A stretch of 64,000 nt of DNA from Armillaria gallica (GCA_037576215.1 JBANDB010000007.1:155001-219000); one strand, 5' to 3'. Shown: positions 45,906-59,337, counted from the stretch's first letter. A program made the numbers and translations. Notes: generated by a model not told the origin, from the sequence alone.

Positions 45906-46178
45906 TCAATTTCCCTCCGTTGTTATTAGAACAGGGACCATCATCACGACGGAACCCTTTCTCCTCCTGCCTTCTCCTGCTTCGACCATCTCGACGTCCC
46001 AATTCATCCTCCTGCGCCGATTCCGGCGCGCGAGCCAGTACATTCCGATACTGCCTGCTACGAGGACGAGCGCAAATGCTGAGAGTGGGACGGTTCCGTA
46101 TGGCTCGAATGTCACCAAGGTAGGCATGGACAATGCGAGGCGACTGGGAGATGGAAAGGTTTGGTTTTCGTAAGCCAA
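45906..46178 (-). CDS. Possible small single-pass membrane protein
   Basis: A 90-codon frame whose middle (residues about 32-51, VPLSAFALVLVAGSIGMYWL) is a good transmembrane segment. It is followed at once by RRNRRRR, so the C-terminal tail would face the cytosol. The N-terminus is short and polar, without a clear signal peptide. No family recognised. It lies 500 bases upstream of ERG20 on the same strand. It could be chance, since no homologue can be checked here. Confidence 0.35.
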   Translation of the reverse strand: MAYENQTFPSPSRLALSMPTLVTFEPYGTVPLSAFALVLVAGSIGMYWLARRNRRRRMNWDVEMVEAGEGRRRKGSVVMMVPVLITTEGN

Positions 46179-49149
46179 ATGGCTGACTCACTCGTCGCTG
46201 GAGTTTTATATGCGGCTAAAATGTAACTCCGTATCGGGGTCCGGCGACTGTGTGGCGTCATTTTGTATATAGCTTCGTTAATTTACTAGTGGGGTGACCG
46301 TGAAATGCCTCAGGTATAGGTTCCAGACTTGCGGTACCAAATAAGCGTGAGAGTCGGTGCTTCAGGTTGAGGTCGTAAAAAGAAAACGAGAAGCTTCGCG
46401 GAGACCGGTTGGTCAGCAGAATCACAAAGTAGGGCCGCTATTCTGCTGCCATCACAGATACAGATCACAGCGGTGGTGTGAAGGAGCGCCAAGCTTGAAA
46501 ATACAGGGGGTGAGGAGAGCAAGACAGGAGCTCGTATTGACAGTTATAGAAAGGGAGTTTATTTGCACCGCAGATGATGCCGCGGCATTTCGGCCGCCAA
46601 GAAAATCTCCACGCCCGTTTACCCCATCGTGGCCAAAAGCCGTTTTCCATCGGACTGTCCACGCCCATCGAGGTATGAACGGCCTCGAGAGCCGCCCCTT
46701 GGCATCACTCCTCATGATGTATGGCAGAAAGACCCGAAACTAGAGCACAAGGATTGGCCATAGTGTGAAAAGTATGAATCACGCGCAATCGAATGGTGGT
46801 TCCAATTTGAAGACGAGAATTACTGGATGATTCTACCCCCAGTAATCAGAAACATCATGCAGTGGCGGTCGCCGATAGCGAACACTGAGCCTGCCGTCTG
46901 CAACATGCATAGGCTGTCTCCCGAAAATCCTCCCACGGAACGACGAGGAGGCGAGCTATTACGAGAAACCGTGAGCAAATCGCGCGACGCAGATCAATCG
47001 AGTGTACACACCACGACAAAGCCTTTCCGAGATCATAGGCAGCAAATATCGGTCTAGACGACGAAGCCAAAGAGCCAATTCCAGCGTTCGTCCTTGTTTC
47101 CCGATAAAACTGGCCAATGGAACCAACCAGGGCAGGAAGCAACAGTCCGCTGCGAAGCCAAATCCAGCGTTCCCGATACCTACCATCTCATCCCCAGCAA
47201 AAAGTGAAGGAAGTCCGGCATCACTCTCAAGACGTAGCACTGAAAGGACTTGAGGACAGGCAGAATCGAGGCTGGCAATAGGCTTACCGTTGTCTCCCGT
47301 GTAAACTGCCAAATTAGACAAAGTCGTCCCATCTTGAAGTTTTCAAGCTACGAAGAAATGATCAAGACCACGCAAATACGTTTGAGCGAACAATCATACA
47401 ATAGTCAAAATCGGCGCCACGATCCGAAAGAAATCTGCAAGACATTAGTACGGACAACAGGAGAGCGACCAAAAACACGTACCATTCATAGATGCGCAGG
47501 GTGAAAAGACGGGCGGATGGATCTTGACAGTGCAGAAAGTTGTGGCTGGCTGTGAAGGGATGGTTAATTCGGCGGAGTGTACCCGAGGACATGAGACTCA
47601 CCTGCTATGCCCAAGCCCCTCCCTGCTCATTCCCTCCCTGCTTCCCGCACCCTCCTTGCTCGCCGGACGTCAATACATCTTGGCGACGTTGAAATGTACG
47701 CAGATCGACATCGTGCCAACATCGATACTGACATGTCGCATCAGTGACGAGATGGGACGCTTCGAAAGAGCGGGAAATGTACACGAAGTCAAATCCTGGG
47801 TTCCCGGTACCAGTACTGACTCTGACCAACGAGGATCAACACAAAGACGAATCGATGGAAGAGAATCCTACCTAGGTTGAGCGCATACACCAATTCTGCC
47901 CATCGGAAACATCAGGATGTGCCGTCTCGTACAGGGATGCTGATTGTGCATGTAGATGTCACCTAACCTGCGAAGTTGTCTCGTTATGCACATGTGTGAT
48001 ATGATGAGACGTACCAGCTAAGAACCTCCTAATACCCTTTTCCCTGCTAAAGAACCGTGCACAGCCCCACGGCATAGCGACAGTCCAGTATGATCGTTCG
48101 CAGCAATTATCGTCGAGGCCAAATCCCGGGTCCCCGCTCTTTTTTCTGACAGTGATATCAGTCTCAGAAAATTTGACCAGAGTTGATCCTCCCTACCTTG
48201 GTCGAGCCTCTATCCGCCACATACACCTTTCCTGCACGCTGGAAACGCCGGCTTGCGCTGTCTGCAACAAGGATGGCGATGTTGCATGGGGATATCGCCT
48301 AACCTACAAGGAGGTAAATTCTCTCCGAGGTTGCGCATATACGGGTGACGCAACGTACTAGTGCTAGCCTAATGCTCGTTTTGCTGCATCGTCGCTAGCC
48401 CTGAAAAGGAGGATCTGTTCATACGTCAACGAACAGAGAGGGAAACTGAGGTCAATAGCTGACCTGAGAAGAGGAATGTCCGTAGTGAACGCGCAGTACC
48501 AACGAGAGCCGTGATGCCGGTGTGCGTTACCTGCTGCGGCCGCGTCGTCGTCGTGTCAAAGAAGCCGTATAGAGCAGATGAGGACATTAAAAAGTGAAAC
48601 AGAAGGAAGAGGCGCGTTGGACCGTCGATACCAGACCACGGTGGTCACTGGCAGAAGGAAAGGAAGACCGTGGGATTTTGGCTCCGTTTTCGGCGAAGGG
48701 CTCCCATCTGTGCCACGGCTCTTGGGAAACGAGAAGATTGGATAGCGACTAGCTGTCGAATCTTTATCCGAATTGGATATAGTATTCAATCAGAGATGAA
48801 CGCTTTGCTTCTGCTAGAAGCAGCCGAGCTCACAAAGTGACGGATATTGGGAGCATTGCGGACTGTATTGTTGCCAAAATTGTTAAAGTCTGCACCTGAG
48901 AGGCTATCGACGACGCTGGTCTACTAACCGAACATCATTGGACAGAGAATCGGCCGGTATAAATATTGGGTTTACATGATATAAATTGGGCCGGCCGTAA
49001 TGCATAGATGAAGAAATATAACATCCCAGTGGAAAGAGGAGAAGGCAGGGTAATTACAAACGCAATACTGGCCGCGTAGTATCCTAGCGCGTATATCGGA
49101 ACTGTTCAAGAAATTGAGAACTAATAGTCGAACAACAGATCGGGGGCAA
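46179..49149. other. Host-like region without a recognised gene
   Basis: Balanced base composition, several plausible GT-AG introns on the minus strand (for example GTACGTG...TTGCAG at about 47,480-47,430 and GTGAGTC...TTCACAG at about 47,605-47,560) but no recognisable protein. Two diverged copies of a segment, about 47,690-47,990 and 48,040-48,345, share ATCC(T/C)(A/C)CCTA and AAATCC(T/C)GGGT(T/C)CCC blocks. On the minus strand both can be read with a G(N/D)PGF motif. These may be remnants of a duplicated gene. Confidence 0.4.
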
Positions 49150-49967
49150 ACATACGGGTGGGTTCTTAAAGTCGGTCATATCGATCTAACCCTCTCATCT
49201 TCGGTTAGCCCATCCATGAGCAGATCCTCATCCCGACGTCTGTTCCACAACAAAGTCATCCGCTAGGCTACAATAATGTTTCTAATCAGGGTCACTGTAT
49301 CATCACAACGAAAACCGTACGCACCAACAATGATGAGGAACTCTAAGCCACAGCATACACTACATCCGATGGCTCCTAGCGTGTGGGTTCGCTAGGGAAA
49401 AAAATTGAATGACGAAGAGTATCAAAGAATGATGGCAGTAACATACAGCGTCCATCGTGTGACCCGCATATGTTTCCGACACAAAAACTGCAAGGGGACG
49501 CGTCAAACATTGAACGCAGCATTGAAGAAGCCGGGATTATGCACTGAACGAACGCAAACGAGGTCGTCACTAGTACGCCCAGGAAGGTCGGATGGAAGAA
49601 GCGACCACCCCAAGAACGTACTCAACACGATCAAGATCTGTTGGAGGTTTTAATTAAGCCCTACGCGAAACATATCCAGAGGTATCTTACCGTCATATGC
49701 ATCCCCTATTTCGTCCCCTTCTAAGGGTATCAGGTTAAAATGAAGTACAGTCCGCCTTCAAGTTAAATTCGAGCTTCTTGTGCTGTTCGGGAGTGTACTC
49801 GGTCGAAGTGGCACCAGCGAGTGAGATATCTTCAAAAATTCTCCTTGCTGGAAAATTCTTGGTCAGTAACGGAATATTGTATAGGTCCGTTCTTTATGCG
49901 ATCACCGGTGCCAAACGATTCACTCACAATACGGGAGATTCTTCCGTTCTGGAGGGGTTCTCTGCAT
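49150..49967 (-). pseudogene. MFS permease, array copy 0, internally deleted
   Basis: The start region (ATG at 49,967, GTGAGT intron, then the segment encoding STEYTPEQ...KLKF) is homologous to the other array members. The sequence then jumps, at about 49,740, to their C-terminal third: GRPKRT-like segment near 49,590, the CVGNMCGS region near 49,470 and the final region near 49,200. The central transmembrane part, roughly 1.6 kb, is missing, so no transporter can result. Confidence 0.75.
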
Positions 49968-51520
49968 CGTGATCTGGACTGAGGGAGAGAGAACGGCAGG
50001 ATATTCGTGGTCGAGGTGCCCGACGTGATGAACTTGATTGTCTCAAGAACCCGAGTCCAGGTAATATATACCTAGAACAGCGTCAGTGTGTATCCCATCC
50101 AGTTTGGTTGGTGTAATAATACCGTATTAGCCTTTCCACTGTCATCGCTTACCCGTCGTGTTGCCGAATCCTTCAATATACGGTGTGGTCCAGTCTTATT
50201 TTGCTGTGGCTCGGGGTTCTAGTGCCGCGTACATGCACATAGCACTCTGTTGCGCAGATCAATGTTGCGGAGTTTTCATGTTCGACGCTTAAGTTCGAGC
50301 TATAGTGTGCAGCGACATAATGTCAGCCATAGTACCGTAATCCCGAGGTAGGTTTTACCTTATTATCTCCCGCATGTCCACGACGACACCCCTTAGCATT
50401 TGAACTTCTATGCCAACGATCCGTCGCTGAAAACGCCGTTGTGTCCGATTGACTAAGTTGGTCAAGGAGGCACTGATGAACGATCAATCGATAAACCTTC
50501 ACATCCGTGCCATGTCGCCAATACAGAACGTCGCAATGAGCCCTGTGGGCAGCATGGATGCAGAGGCGATATCTCCCCAACAAGAAATTCAGAATAAGAT
50601 TGGAATCTTGATTATTCGTACGTATGTTACAGCTTGTATCGACATCATCGAAGTCGTCCTGGTCCTTCGAGGCTATCCTGAAACCATTTCGTGCGATGAT
50701 GACTAGATGTCTAGGTATGAAATCAAGACTGAACTCACAAGCAGATCCTTCAAGTGCGAGCCCACCCATAAGCACGGCCTAATTGAGGTCCACCAGGTCC
50801 ACAGTCGTCCACCGGGCTGCTATAAGGCGTCAAGTTAACACCATTCTTTCACAATCTGAATGGCAACACGCACTATCAAAAGCAAGAGTCTCTGACGTGC
50901 ACTTCGGCTAGAGGCTAGAATGATCCTCCGACTTGGACATTGCAGTAGGGGACGCGTTGAGCATGAAACGTGGTCATGCAAATTCTTGACCACTTTCGGA
51001 GTCGGTTTCGCAAGATATCCAGGTCCAGAAGCATACTGGTACGGGCCATTGTTAGCGAGATTGTAGGCAGGAGAAAATGCAAGAAAAGGACGAGATGATC
51101 GTGATGGTTGAAGACGAAGGTTATTCGCATCCAAACCCCGACGTTTCGCGACCACGTGGTTAGCTGGCTTATCATCATGGCCCCAAGTACCCGCTAGTAC
51201 CCACCCCTAGGCACTTTGGGAATGTTGATCCTTCGATGGCTGAAGCTGTAATCAGGTTCCAAAGGGCAACCTTACGTAGAATCAGATCACTGGTATCGGA
51301 GAATGTGTACACTAATTTTGCGTTGATTGCAGCGATTCACGAAACATCCGTGAAATAATATAAACTAAGATGATATTGAATATGCTAGAATCTGCCGGGG
51401 GGGCTTCACGTTGTAGGCGACGTAAACATAAAAATGATGGGATGGTTGCAAACATGATGACCACTATACATTAACAGAACAATCACAGGAATGCATAAAT
51501 TAATACACATTTTTGCTCCC
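49968..51520. other. Duplicated promoter region and decayed MFS remnants
   Basis: From the copy 0 start to about 50,300 the sequence matches the upstream regions of the other array members (TATA-like TAATATATACC at 50,062-50,072; ACCGTATT near 50,123; GTGTGGTCCA near 50,182). From about 50,440 to 51,180 it matches 57,710-58,490, including a worn-down MFS 3' segment. No intact gene. Confidence 0.6.
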
Positions 51521-54054
51521 TCACAGAGTGTACCGGAACTATCATGACCCTATGAGCGCTCCTCTGAAAATCAAATCGGACTCGGACTCACATGTGGATT
51601 CTCGAAGTCTGTCATATCAGATTCGCCGTTAATCTTTCCTTGCATCTCCTCCTGCGTGAATCCTTGCATCGTATCTCGTCGTCTATTCCTCAACACAAGG
51701 GTCGTCCGCCATGCTTCAACGCATAATAAGCCCGAGTCCCACTGTCAAAAGAGAAGGCCCCGTACCGACTATGACAAGGAGGTCGATCCCGAAGCAGATG
51801 CTGCATCCGATGACCCCAGGTGTGTACGTTGGCTGAAAAGGTAGTACATTATCAAACAGAGGCGCAAGGAGGAACAATCCTTACCGCGTCTTTCGACTTG
51901 AATATCTGTGATCCACACATGCTGCCGACACACGCGCTATGAAGTACTGTCAGTCGCAGGTGATGAAATTTGTGGTTAAACCTACCAGACGAAAGTAAAG
52001 GAGGAGGTTACTGTTCGCTTGGTGCGACCGGGAACGTTGGACGGAATCAGTGTCCACCCCAAGATTGGACTGAGCACGGCTGGCATCTATCACGAGTCAT
52101 TAGGCAAATGATAACGAAATGATATTCGACGTACGATAACGCAATACATCCCCCATTTTGTCCACTGCAATACCATGATCAGAGGCCGAATTAAAATTCA
52201 GAAAAATCCGGACCTTTGTCGAATCCCTCGTCTCGATGAGCGCTACACCAAGAAAACCAACAATCGCTGGGATAGTTGCAATTGCCATAATGTACAGCCG
52301 CAGGTTTTTCCACCTTGACGTCACCTACCCATTCGACTTAGCGCTCTGCTGCAGGTAACGAAGATGGGAACCACATACCAATCCAGCAATAATCAAGCTG
52401 GCAGCGCAGATGATGTTCTGGGGTATATTGTATAGAATTACTTGAAGTGACGCTGTACAAGGTCAGGATAAATCAGAATATTATGGTTCTTTCAAGATGG
52501 AAGGATACATGCTGAAGCCAAAGCTTGCACTGATGATATTCCCGAACGCTGTAAGACCGCCGCTAGGTACCTGTCGAGCCATTAGCCTGTATAAACAAAG
52601 TAAACAAGCCTACCAATCCTACAGTTGTCAGGAGAGTGTTCAAACCAGAAAAATAAAACTGTGAAAGAAGTCAGCACCGTGCATAACTGAATAAACCAGC
52701 CGAACGTCCATACACATGGATCTACCAGACACTCCCGAACCTGGTACCACTTCCACACCATCGTACCTGTCTTATCATGACCGCTCTGATTTTCCAGAAT
52801 CCGCGTATTTGCCATCCGCTTTTCCTCAATCGACAACCAAGGGACGTCAGATGGAGTACCCAGGCCGTATAAACAGAGAACACCGATAGCGATAGTCAGC
52901 GGGCCAAGGAGCTTCGAACAATGTGAGCAGACATGGGTAATAGAAAGATTATACGTACATAAGACATGTATCTCCACGTCTGGATTCCCTTGCCATCACT
53001 CCCGAGGGTACCGATTCCGTAGAGGGCCAAAAGAGCCAAAACACCGAATCCCGAGGAGGCGCTCTAGTCATACAATCAATTCTGCAGATCAGAAGGGAGG
53101 GTGGGAATCGGGGCCTAACCTGGATTATCAATATGCGCAAAGACTGTTCCTGCCGAGTGTACCAACTCCCGATGATTAAGATGAAACCTGGATTGATACA
53201 ACTTTCGAAGAATCCTTGTAGAGCGCGCAAGGCGATAAGATGCTTGAAGTCCTTGGCTTTACAAGAAAATGAGCCTTTACGATAACTGCTAGATAGCAAC
53301 GGAAGACGAACCAAAACCGATACACAAAACGACCAGGCCCCAGCACATCTATTTAAATTAGACGACCTCAGATCTTCCAACATGTTACGATGAGAGATAT
53401 GTTGCTCACCATATATATCGACCTGCATAAGGAATAAGATCAATGATACATGCTTCGAAACGGGGAGGTACACGTACAAAGTCTTACCCATGCTCCAGCG
53501 CTGAAGGACTATATTGGATGGGAATTCGGAGCACATGTAGGCGAGGTAGAAGACTGTCGTGAGCCTAATTCTAAGCTCAGGATCCGATGTAAATGCACTG
53601 ATTAGATAACACTCGCCATGAATATTGTTGCCCAATAAGCCCGGTGTCCTCGCGCAGACCGAATATAGCCATGATCCCTGTGAAAATCATGTCACGGTCG
53701 ATGCGAACTAGCGAGAGCTTTGACGTACCTAATACCGCCTTGTCCGCTGCTTGCAGGCCGACTGATAACCGAATATGAGCCGCTGAAAGCAATACACAAT
53801 AACCACTGACAACATAGCCACATAAGTGGGAGAAGATGCCAGTCGATCTTGCGTTTGAGCTTCTTGTACTGCTCGGGAGTGTACTCAGTTGAAGAGGTGA
53901 CCGCCAGTGGTATACCATCAGGTGGTAGCTCCGCCGATTTCCTGTAAAATAATAGTCAATAACAACCGAAAAATGTGCAGCATGCGCCACGAAGTACGAA
54001 GCAATTGACTCACAATACAGGAGATTCGGTCTTTCCTAAGGGTGTTCTTTCCAT
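51521..54054 (-). CDS. MFS permease, Dal5/allantoate-type (anion:cation symporter family), array copy I
   Basis: Predicted plasma-membrane proton symporter of TC 2.A.1.14, whose members import allantoate, nicotinate, vitamins or small peptides; the substrate here is unknown. Reading spliced exons from ATG 54,054 gives YTPEQYKKLKRKIDWHLLP, GLQAADKAVLG, FGLREDTGLIGQQYSW, EFPSNIVLQRW, LRALQGFFESCINPGF, GSWYTRQEQ, EEKRMANTRILENQSGHD and SGGLTAFGN. It then runs through VPGRTKRTVTSSFTF, the C-terminal GESDMTDFENPH and FRYTL, with the stop at 51,521. All are family landmarks in the right order. About 19 introns of 45-65 bases are needed. Two use GC donors (GCGAGT after QYSW; GCATGT near 52,510). No disabling change was found. 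Confidence 0.82.
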
Positions 54055-54171
54055 CACGATCTAGGGAAGACTGTTTGACGAATGAGATAGAATGACGATA
54101 GTAGGTGCCTGAGCTTCGTTTCGTAAAGAATAGTTTAAGAGTGCCAAAGAATATTGACCATGGTCGACCGA

Positions 54172-54179
54172 CTTATATA
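54172..54179 (-). promoter_or_regulatory. TATA box of MFS copy I
   Basis: TATATAAG on the minus strand within TAGGTATATAAG, about 120 bases upstream of the start codon. The same 12-base context recurs upstream of the other array members. Confidence 0.55.
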
Positions 54180-54708
54180 CCTAAATAATAGTCAACGTCA
54201 GCGTGCATTCCGTTCACCCTCATTTCTGTAAGCATACCGTATGCGCGCATCCGTTCTATCCGTTGCCCTACTGGTTGCATCTTCGACACCGTTTGGTGTA
54301 GTGCCCGATGAAACATAGACACCCATAGCTGTCCGCACACAGTTCATTGGCATGGTAGGTTAGCGTAAGATGGGAGACGTAGCTTGGTCCATACGATGGC
54401 AATGCGATCCACTAAATTTCCGCACATTGTTGAACTCGGATGGTCATAAATAGTCGGTCGCCTTGTGTATTCGTCGCTGGCAACCAGCTGCTCAAGGTGG
54501 CGTATTACCGGATTTGTGTCTGCCAAGGGATTAGTGAGTACATCTTCGAATCGGTGTGACGGGGTAGACGAGTAATATTGCGATGAAACCCAGAGAAGTC
54601 ACAGCTCAGGATCGTTCCCTTATAACAAGACGTAGTAGTACGCGGCGAAAATGAACCTTTCATAGTCGGGTCGGAGCCAATATAAATAAACTCAATTAAT
54701 AGCGTGCC

Positions 54709-57219
54709 TCAGAGAGTATAACGGAACTATTCCACACGATAAGGACGGGGTGTACGGACGTGGAGACGCAAGAATGCTCACATGAGGATTCTCAAAGTCC
54801 GTCATGTCGGACTCTCCATTAATCCTACCCTGCATTTCCCTCTCCTCCTGGGTCAGCCCGTCCATCTGCATAGACTTATCCCTTCGTCTATTACGCAACA
54901 CTAGAGTCGTCCGCCAAACTAAAATAAGGCACTGAATTAAGATTAGGCTTTCATGATATTGAAGACTGTAAGCACCGACGATAACAAGGAACTCTAACCC
55001 GAAGCATATGCTGCATCCGACGATTCCTGGTGTGTAGGTTGGCTAGAAAAAAAATTATGCAGGTAATCCGAGAAAGAGGGCAGGAACGTACTGCGTCTTT
55101 CGTCATGAATATTTGTGACCCGCACATGTTTCCAACGCAGAAGCTACAGCGAGTCCGTTGAACATTAACCATCAAAAGAAAGAGGGACAAAGACGAACGT
55201 AAATGAGGAGGTCACTGTTCGCTTAGTACGCCCGGGAAGGTTTGAGGGAATAAGCGACAACCCCAAGAATAGACTAAGAAGAAAAGGAGCCTGTCGGAGG
55301 TATTTGTTAAAGCAGTGATAAATGATATTCGAAGGCATCTCACAGTCATGTAATACATTCCCCATTTTGTCCACTGTTAGAGGATTAGTATAGCGTGACT
55401 GAAACGGGAAAAAAATCAGGACCTTAGTAAATGCACTCGTCCCAATGAAAGCCATCCCAAGGACCCCGACGAATCCAGGGATCGTGGCGAATGCCATGAT
55501 GTATAGGCGAAGGTTCTTCCACCTTGATGTGATCTGTCATTACATCAGTCCAGCGCCAGCATTTGAAAGGAAAGAACCAGTCCGACAATGGCGAAGATGA
55601 CGATATTGGTCATACACCGAGGGATGTTGTATAAAAACACTTGGAGAGAGGCTTTAAGGGGTCGCTGTTAATGACTACTTCTCGTAGGTGAAGAATGCAC
55701 CCACTAGAACCAAAGCTTTCGTTTATGATTTTTCCGAATGTTGTCAGGCCTCCACTAGGTGCCTGTAAAAGCGTCAACAAAGTTCCATAGACGAAAGCGA
55801 TAAGCCTACCGATGACAGAAAGACATTGATTCCAGAAAAGTAAAACTGAGCTGATCTTAGCACAGGATGATCCAACCCAACATTGGATACACGTACACAT
55901 GGATCGACCAAACACTCCCTAGCTTGGTCCCACTTCCATGCCTTGGTACCCGTCCAGTCATGCCCGCTCTGGTTCTCGAGGATCCTGCTGTTGGCTATCC
56001 GTTTCTCCTCCTTCGCGAGCCAGGGAACTTCATATGAGGTACCAATGAAGTACAGGCAAAGGAACCCAACGGCGATAGTGAGGGGGCCGAGGAACTGTCA
56101 ATAGATCAGAGGGTACAAAATGTAGAGACTGGAGTACCGTACATAGGACATATACCGCCATGCTTGGGTGACTTTGCCATTATACTCGAACGTCCCGATT
56201 CCATAGAGGACCAAATCGGAGATGGTGCTGAACCCATTTAAGGCGCTCTGCAGGCAGAGATTTAGCAACATAAAAGCACGAGGGAAGACAGCGATGGTAA
56301 ATGAACCTGGAATACCAAAGAACGTGACGACTGTTCCTGTCGGGTATACCAGCTCCCGATAATCAAGATAAAACCCGGATTGATACAGCACTCGAAAAAT
56401 CCTTGCAGGGCGCGTAACGCAATGAGTTGCTTGAAGTTCTGGGCTATAGAAGCCGTTTAGCATCCACGACGATTACAAGGGTCAAATAGAAGACAGACCA
56501 AAGCCAACACATAGAACGACAAATCCCCAACATATCTATTACACAATGTCAGAGCTTACAACACGTCACGATGAAGAAATATTGACCATGTATATTGATC
56601 TGCATAAGAAATCGGTTTGATAAAACATTCTTGAAACAGTGAGGTATACGCACAAAGTCTTGCCCATCCTCCAACGCTGAAGGATAATATTTGAGGGAAA
56701 TTCAAAACACGTGTAAGTAAGGTAGAAAATCGTTGTTAGCCTATTCTGAAGTCTCTAGTTTTAACTGTATAGACAAAACTCGAAACCCTCACCATGAGTA
56801 CTGTTGTCCTACGAGACCAGTATCCTCGCGCAAGCCAAATAAGACCATAGTAGCTGTGAGAATCCTTTCATCGCCGGTCTGTACCAGCATAATGGGCTTG
56901 ATGTACCAAACGCTGTCTTGTCAGCGGACTGGAGACCATCTAAGAAAGAATACATGAGCCGCTGCGAGCGACCCGGAGACGCAAAATGCTACTAACAGCA
57001 TAGCCACATGAGCGGAAGGAGATAACAGTCCGCCTTGAATTTGAGCTTTCTGTACTGCTCAGAAGTGTACTCGGTCGAAGTGGTGCCAGTGAGTGGTGCA
57101 TCGTCAGATTCTGACTTCTCCTTCCTGGAAGATTCTTAGTGAGTAACAGAACTTTCAGATGCCAAACAATGAACTCACAATGAAGGAGATTCTTCCTTTC
57201 TTGAAGGTGTTTTCTGCGT
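54709..57219 (-). pseudogene. MFS permease, array copy II, start codon lost
   Basis: Same exon order and landmarks as copy I: EYTSEQYRKLKFK, GLQSADKTAFA, FGLREDTGLVGQQYSW, EFPSNIILQRW, GSWYTRQEQSS, EEKRIANSRILENQSG, PGRTKRTVTSSFTF, GESDMTDFENPH and FRYTL with the stop at 54,709. Where copies 0, I and III have ATG, this copy has ACG (57,217-57,219), and no other in-frame ATG lies nearby. The donor after FGLSS (about 56,475) reads ATTTGA instead of GT. Otherwise the frame looks conserved, so loss is recent or a non-ATG start is used. Confidence 0.7.
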
Positions 57220-57344
57220 CGTGATCTGGACTCGGGAGAAAGACGACAGGAGAATATAAGGGAGAACAGCAGGATATTCGTGGTTAGGGTGACCGATGTA
57301 AAAGAACTTGAAAATATCCCGGTGGCCAAGTCCAGAGAGCACGA

Positions 57345-57356
57345 TTTATATATACC
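57345..57356 (-). promoter_or_regulatory. TATA box of MFS copy II
   Basis: GGTATATATAAA on the minus strand, about 130 bases upstream of the start-equivalent codon. It is part of the promoter block shared by the array. Confidence 0.5.
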
Positions 57357-59337
57357 TAGATAATTCCAAGTAGTGTCAATGCGTATTCCATTAACTTTTG
57401 TGACTGTAAGCGTACCGTATTCGTTTTCTGTTGTGCATCACTTCATCACCTAGCCGTTGTGTTGTCAATTCCTTCACTATTCAGTGTGGTCCAACCTTAT
57501 CATACTGTGGCTCGCGGTTCTAATGATATGTACACGCCTATGGCGCTTCATTGCACAATTGGAAGGGGTGGCGACCATATGTTTGAGATCTAGCTCAACA
57601 TATGTGGCGATGAAACTGAGATCTTCACGAGCATGCGCTTTGGCTGCTCGTACATTCCATCTTATCGAGTCGCCACCGAAGACGTTGAAAAGTTCGATGA
57701 ATCGGTTAGGGAGGCACAGATGATGAGCGTTTGATGTTACTATTTCGCCCTGTAAGCAACATGGATGCAGAGAGGCGGCACCTCAAAGTTACTCCCCAAA
57801 AAGGAACTCAGAGCGAAATTGGAATCTTCGTATGCTCGTTACAGGTTGCATCAAAGTCATCGAAATACTCCTGAACTATTGCACCCAATGAGCAGATGTC
57901 TAGGGATGAATTCGAAAAGGGACTTACATGCGGATCCACAATGTTTCAAGCGCGCCAAACAAGAACGTCCATTAATCTCATACTGCCCTTCCTGCACACA
58001 CATAAGCATAACCTTATCGACAGTCTGCAGTCATCTGCTAGGCAGCAATGAGGCTTCAAGTCAACATCACGATAGCGAGACAACGCGCACCAACAACAAC
58101 GAGGAGCCCTGACGTTCATGTTCGCTAAGGAAAGCGAAAGCGTACCGCCACATCCTTCAACTTGGATATCGGTTATCCACAGCAGATGAATCGATGACGC
58201 GTCAAGCATGGAGCGTAATCATATACATTTTGACGTTGTTCAGAGTTACAGTATGACTGTCTGCCGAATGTTCGTGTGCTGGAGCTTTCAGGAAAGAATT
58301 CTTGCAGGAAGCATTATCAACGAGACCCTGGCCAGCCGTCTGTAAGGGTAGTCCATGCTGAAAGAGGAGCGGCGACTCTGCAGGAAGAAGCGAGAAAAGG
58401 ATCGAGGTCGCCGCCGTAGCAGTCGAAGAATGAGGTTGTTTGGCATCCAAACAAATTCTCGGTCTTTCTGGACCACGTGATTAACTTGTCGCGTATTGTC
58501 ACGTACTCTGCCGCGCTATTTGCCTCTTCACTATGATCTAGTCTGGTCAACGTCAGTTTTATGCGGCCGTAATAGCACACCGCCATCCTCGCAGCAAGAT
58601 CTGGCTCAACTCATCATTCACTCAATAAATGTCTAAGCCAGAGTCTTTGTTGTATTGTGCGGGACGCTGAATGCATCAGGGCATGCATCTTGAAGGTACA
58701 CAATCTATTCGGACTATTCTTTCACAGATTACTGAGGAAATTCACGCTTGAGGCTTGGAAATACTACGCGTCTGGTGCACTATAGAAAGTTTACAGCAAG
58801 ATAGCAAACGGCTAAGGAGCTACAGTGCTTAACTTTATGGTGCTCTGTTCTCACCAGTACGACGGTTTCCCTGCGACCTCAAGTATTTGACGATAGAACA
58901 CGTCAAACAACGAGTGCGGTGGCTTCAAACCGGACCCAAGCTCGAGCCAGTCCCACCTGACGACAGTGAATCAACTAAGCGGAGCAGACACATGCAGAAA
59001 ATATTCGTGAAATAATGCGCTCTGGACTAGTGACTGTGACCTTCGAAACCACAGTCTCGACAAGGTACTCTTTGCCTATCGGATCTTTGTACGCGTGGTT
59101 TTATATGATCATATGTAGTTTTCAGACGTCGGATTATCGTCCGCCAAGGTAGCTGGCAAAATTAGCTGATAACCCAGCAGCCTTTTCCCTAACTCCATGA
59201 CGATGGGTAATACCATTGCGAACAGTAGCGGAGCTTATTGTAGTTTCTATGCCAGGACTTCAGAGCTTAGAAAGAAACATCTATTATATATGTAGTGAAC
59301 ACGAATAAAAGTTACATCACGGCATGTACGCGGGACC
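57357..59337. other. Duplicated upstream region and decayed MFS fragment
   Basis: 57,400-57,600 is the array promoter block (ACCGTATTCG, GTGTGGTCCAAC). 57,710-58,490 matches 50,440-51,180. Within it, 58,040-58,210 resembles the 3' segment of the permeases (CACCAACAACAACGAGGA against CACCGACGATAACAAGGA of copy II). This marks the remains of a further array member. 58,500-59,337 holds nothing recognisable. Confidence 0.55.

Noticed and set aside
46959..47321. Minus-strand frame of 120 codons
   Set aside because: No domain or conserved pattern, and plausible introns nearby point to a different exon structure that I could not resolve.
57946..58209. Short frames suggesting a small gene between MFS copies II and III
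   Set aside because: The stretch aligns with 50,760-51,180 and with the 3' part of the permeases, so it is a decayed array fragment.
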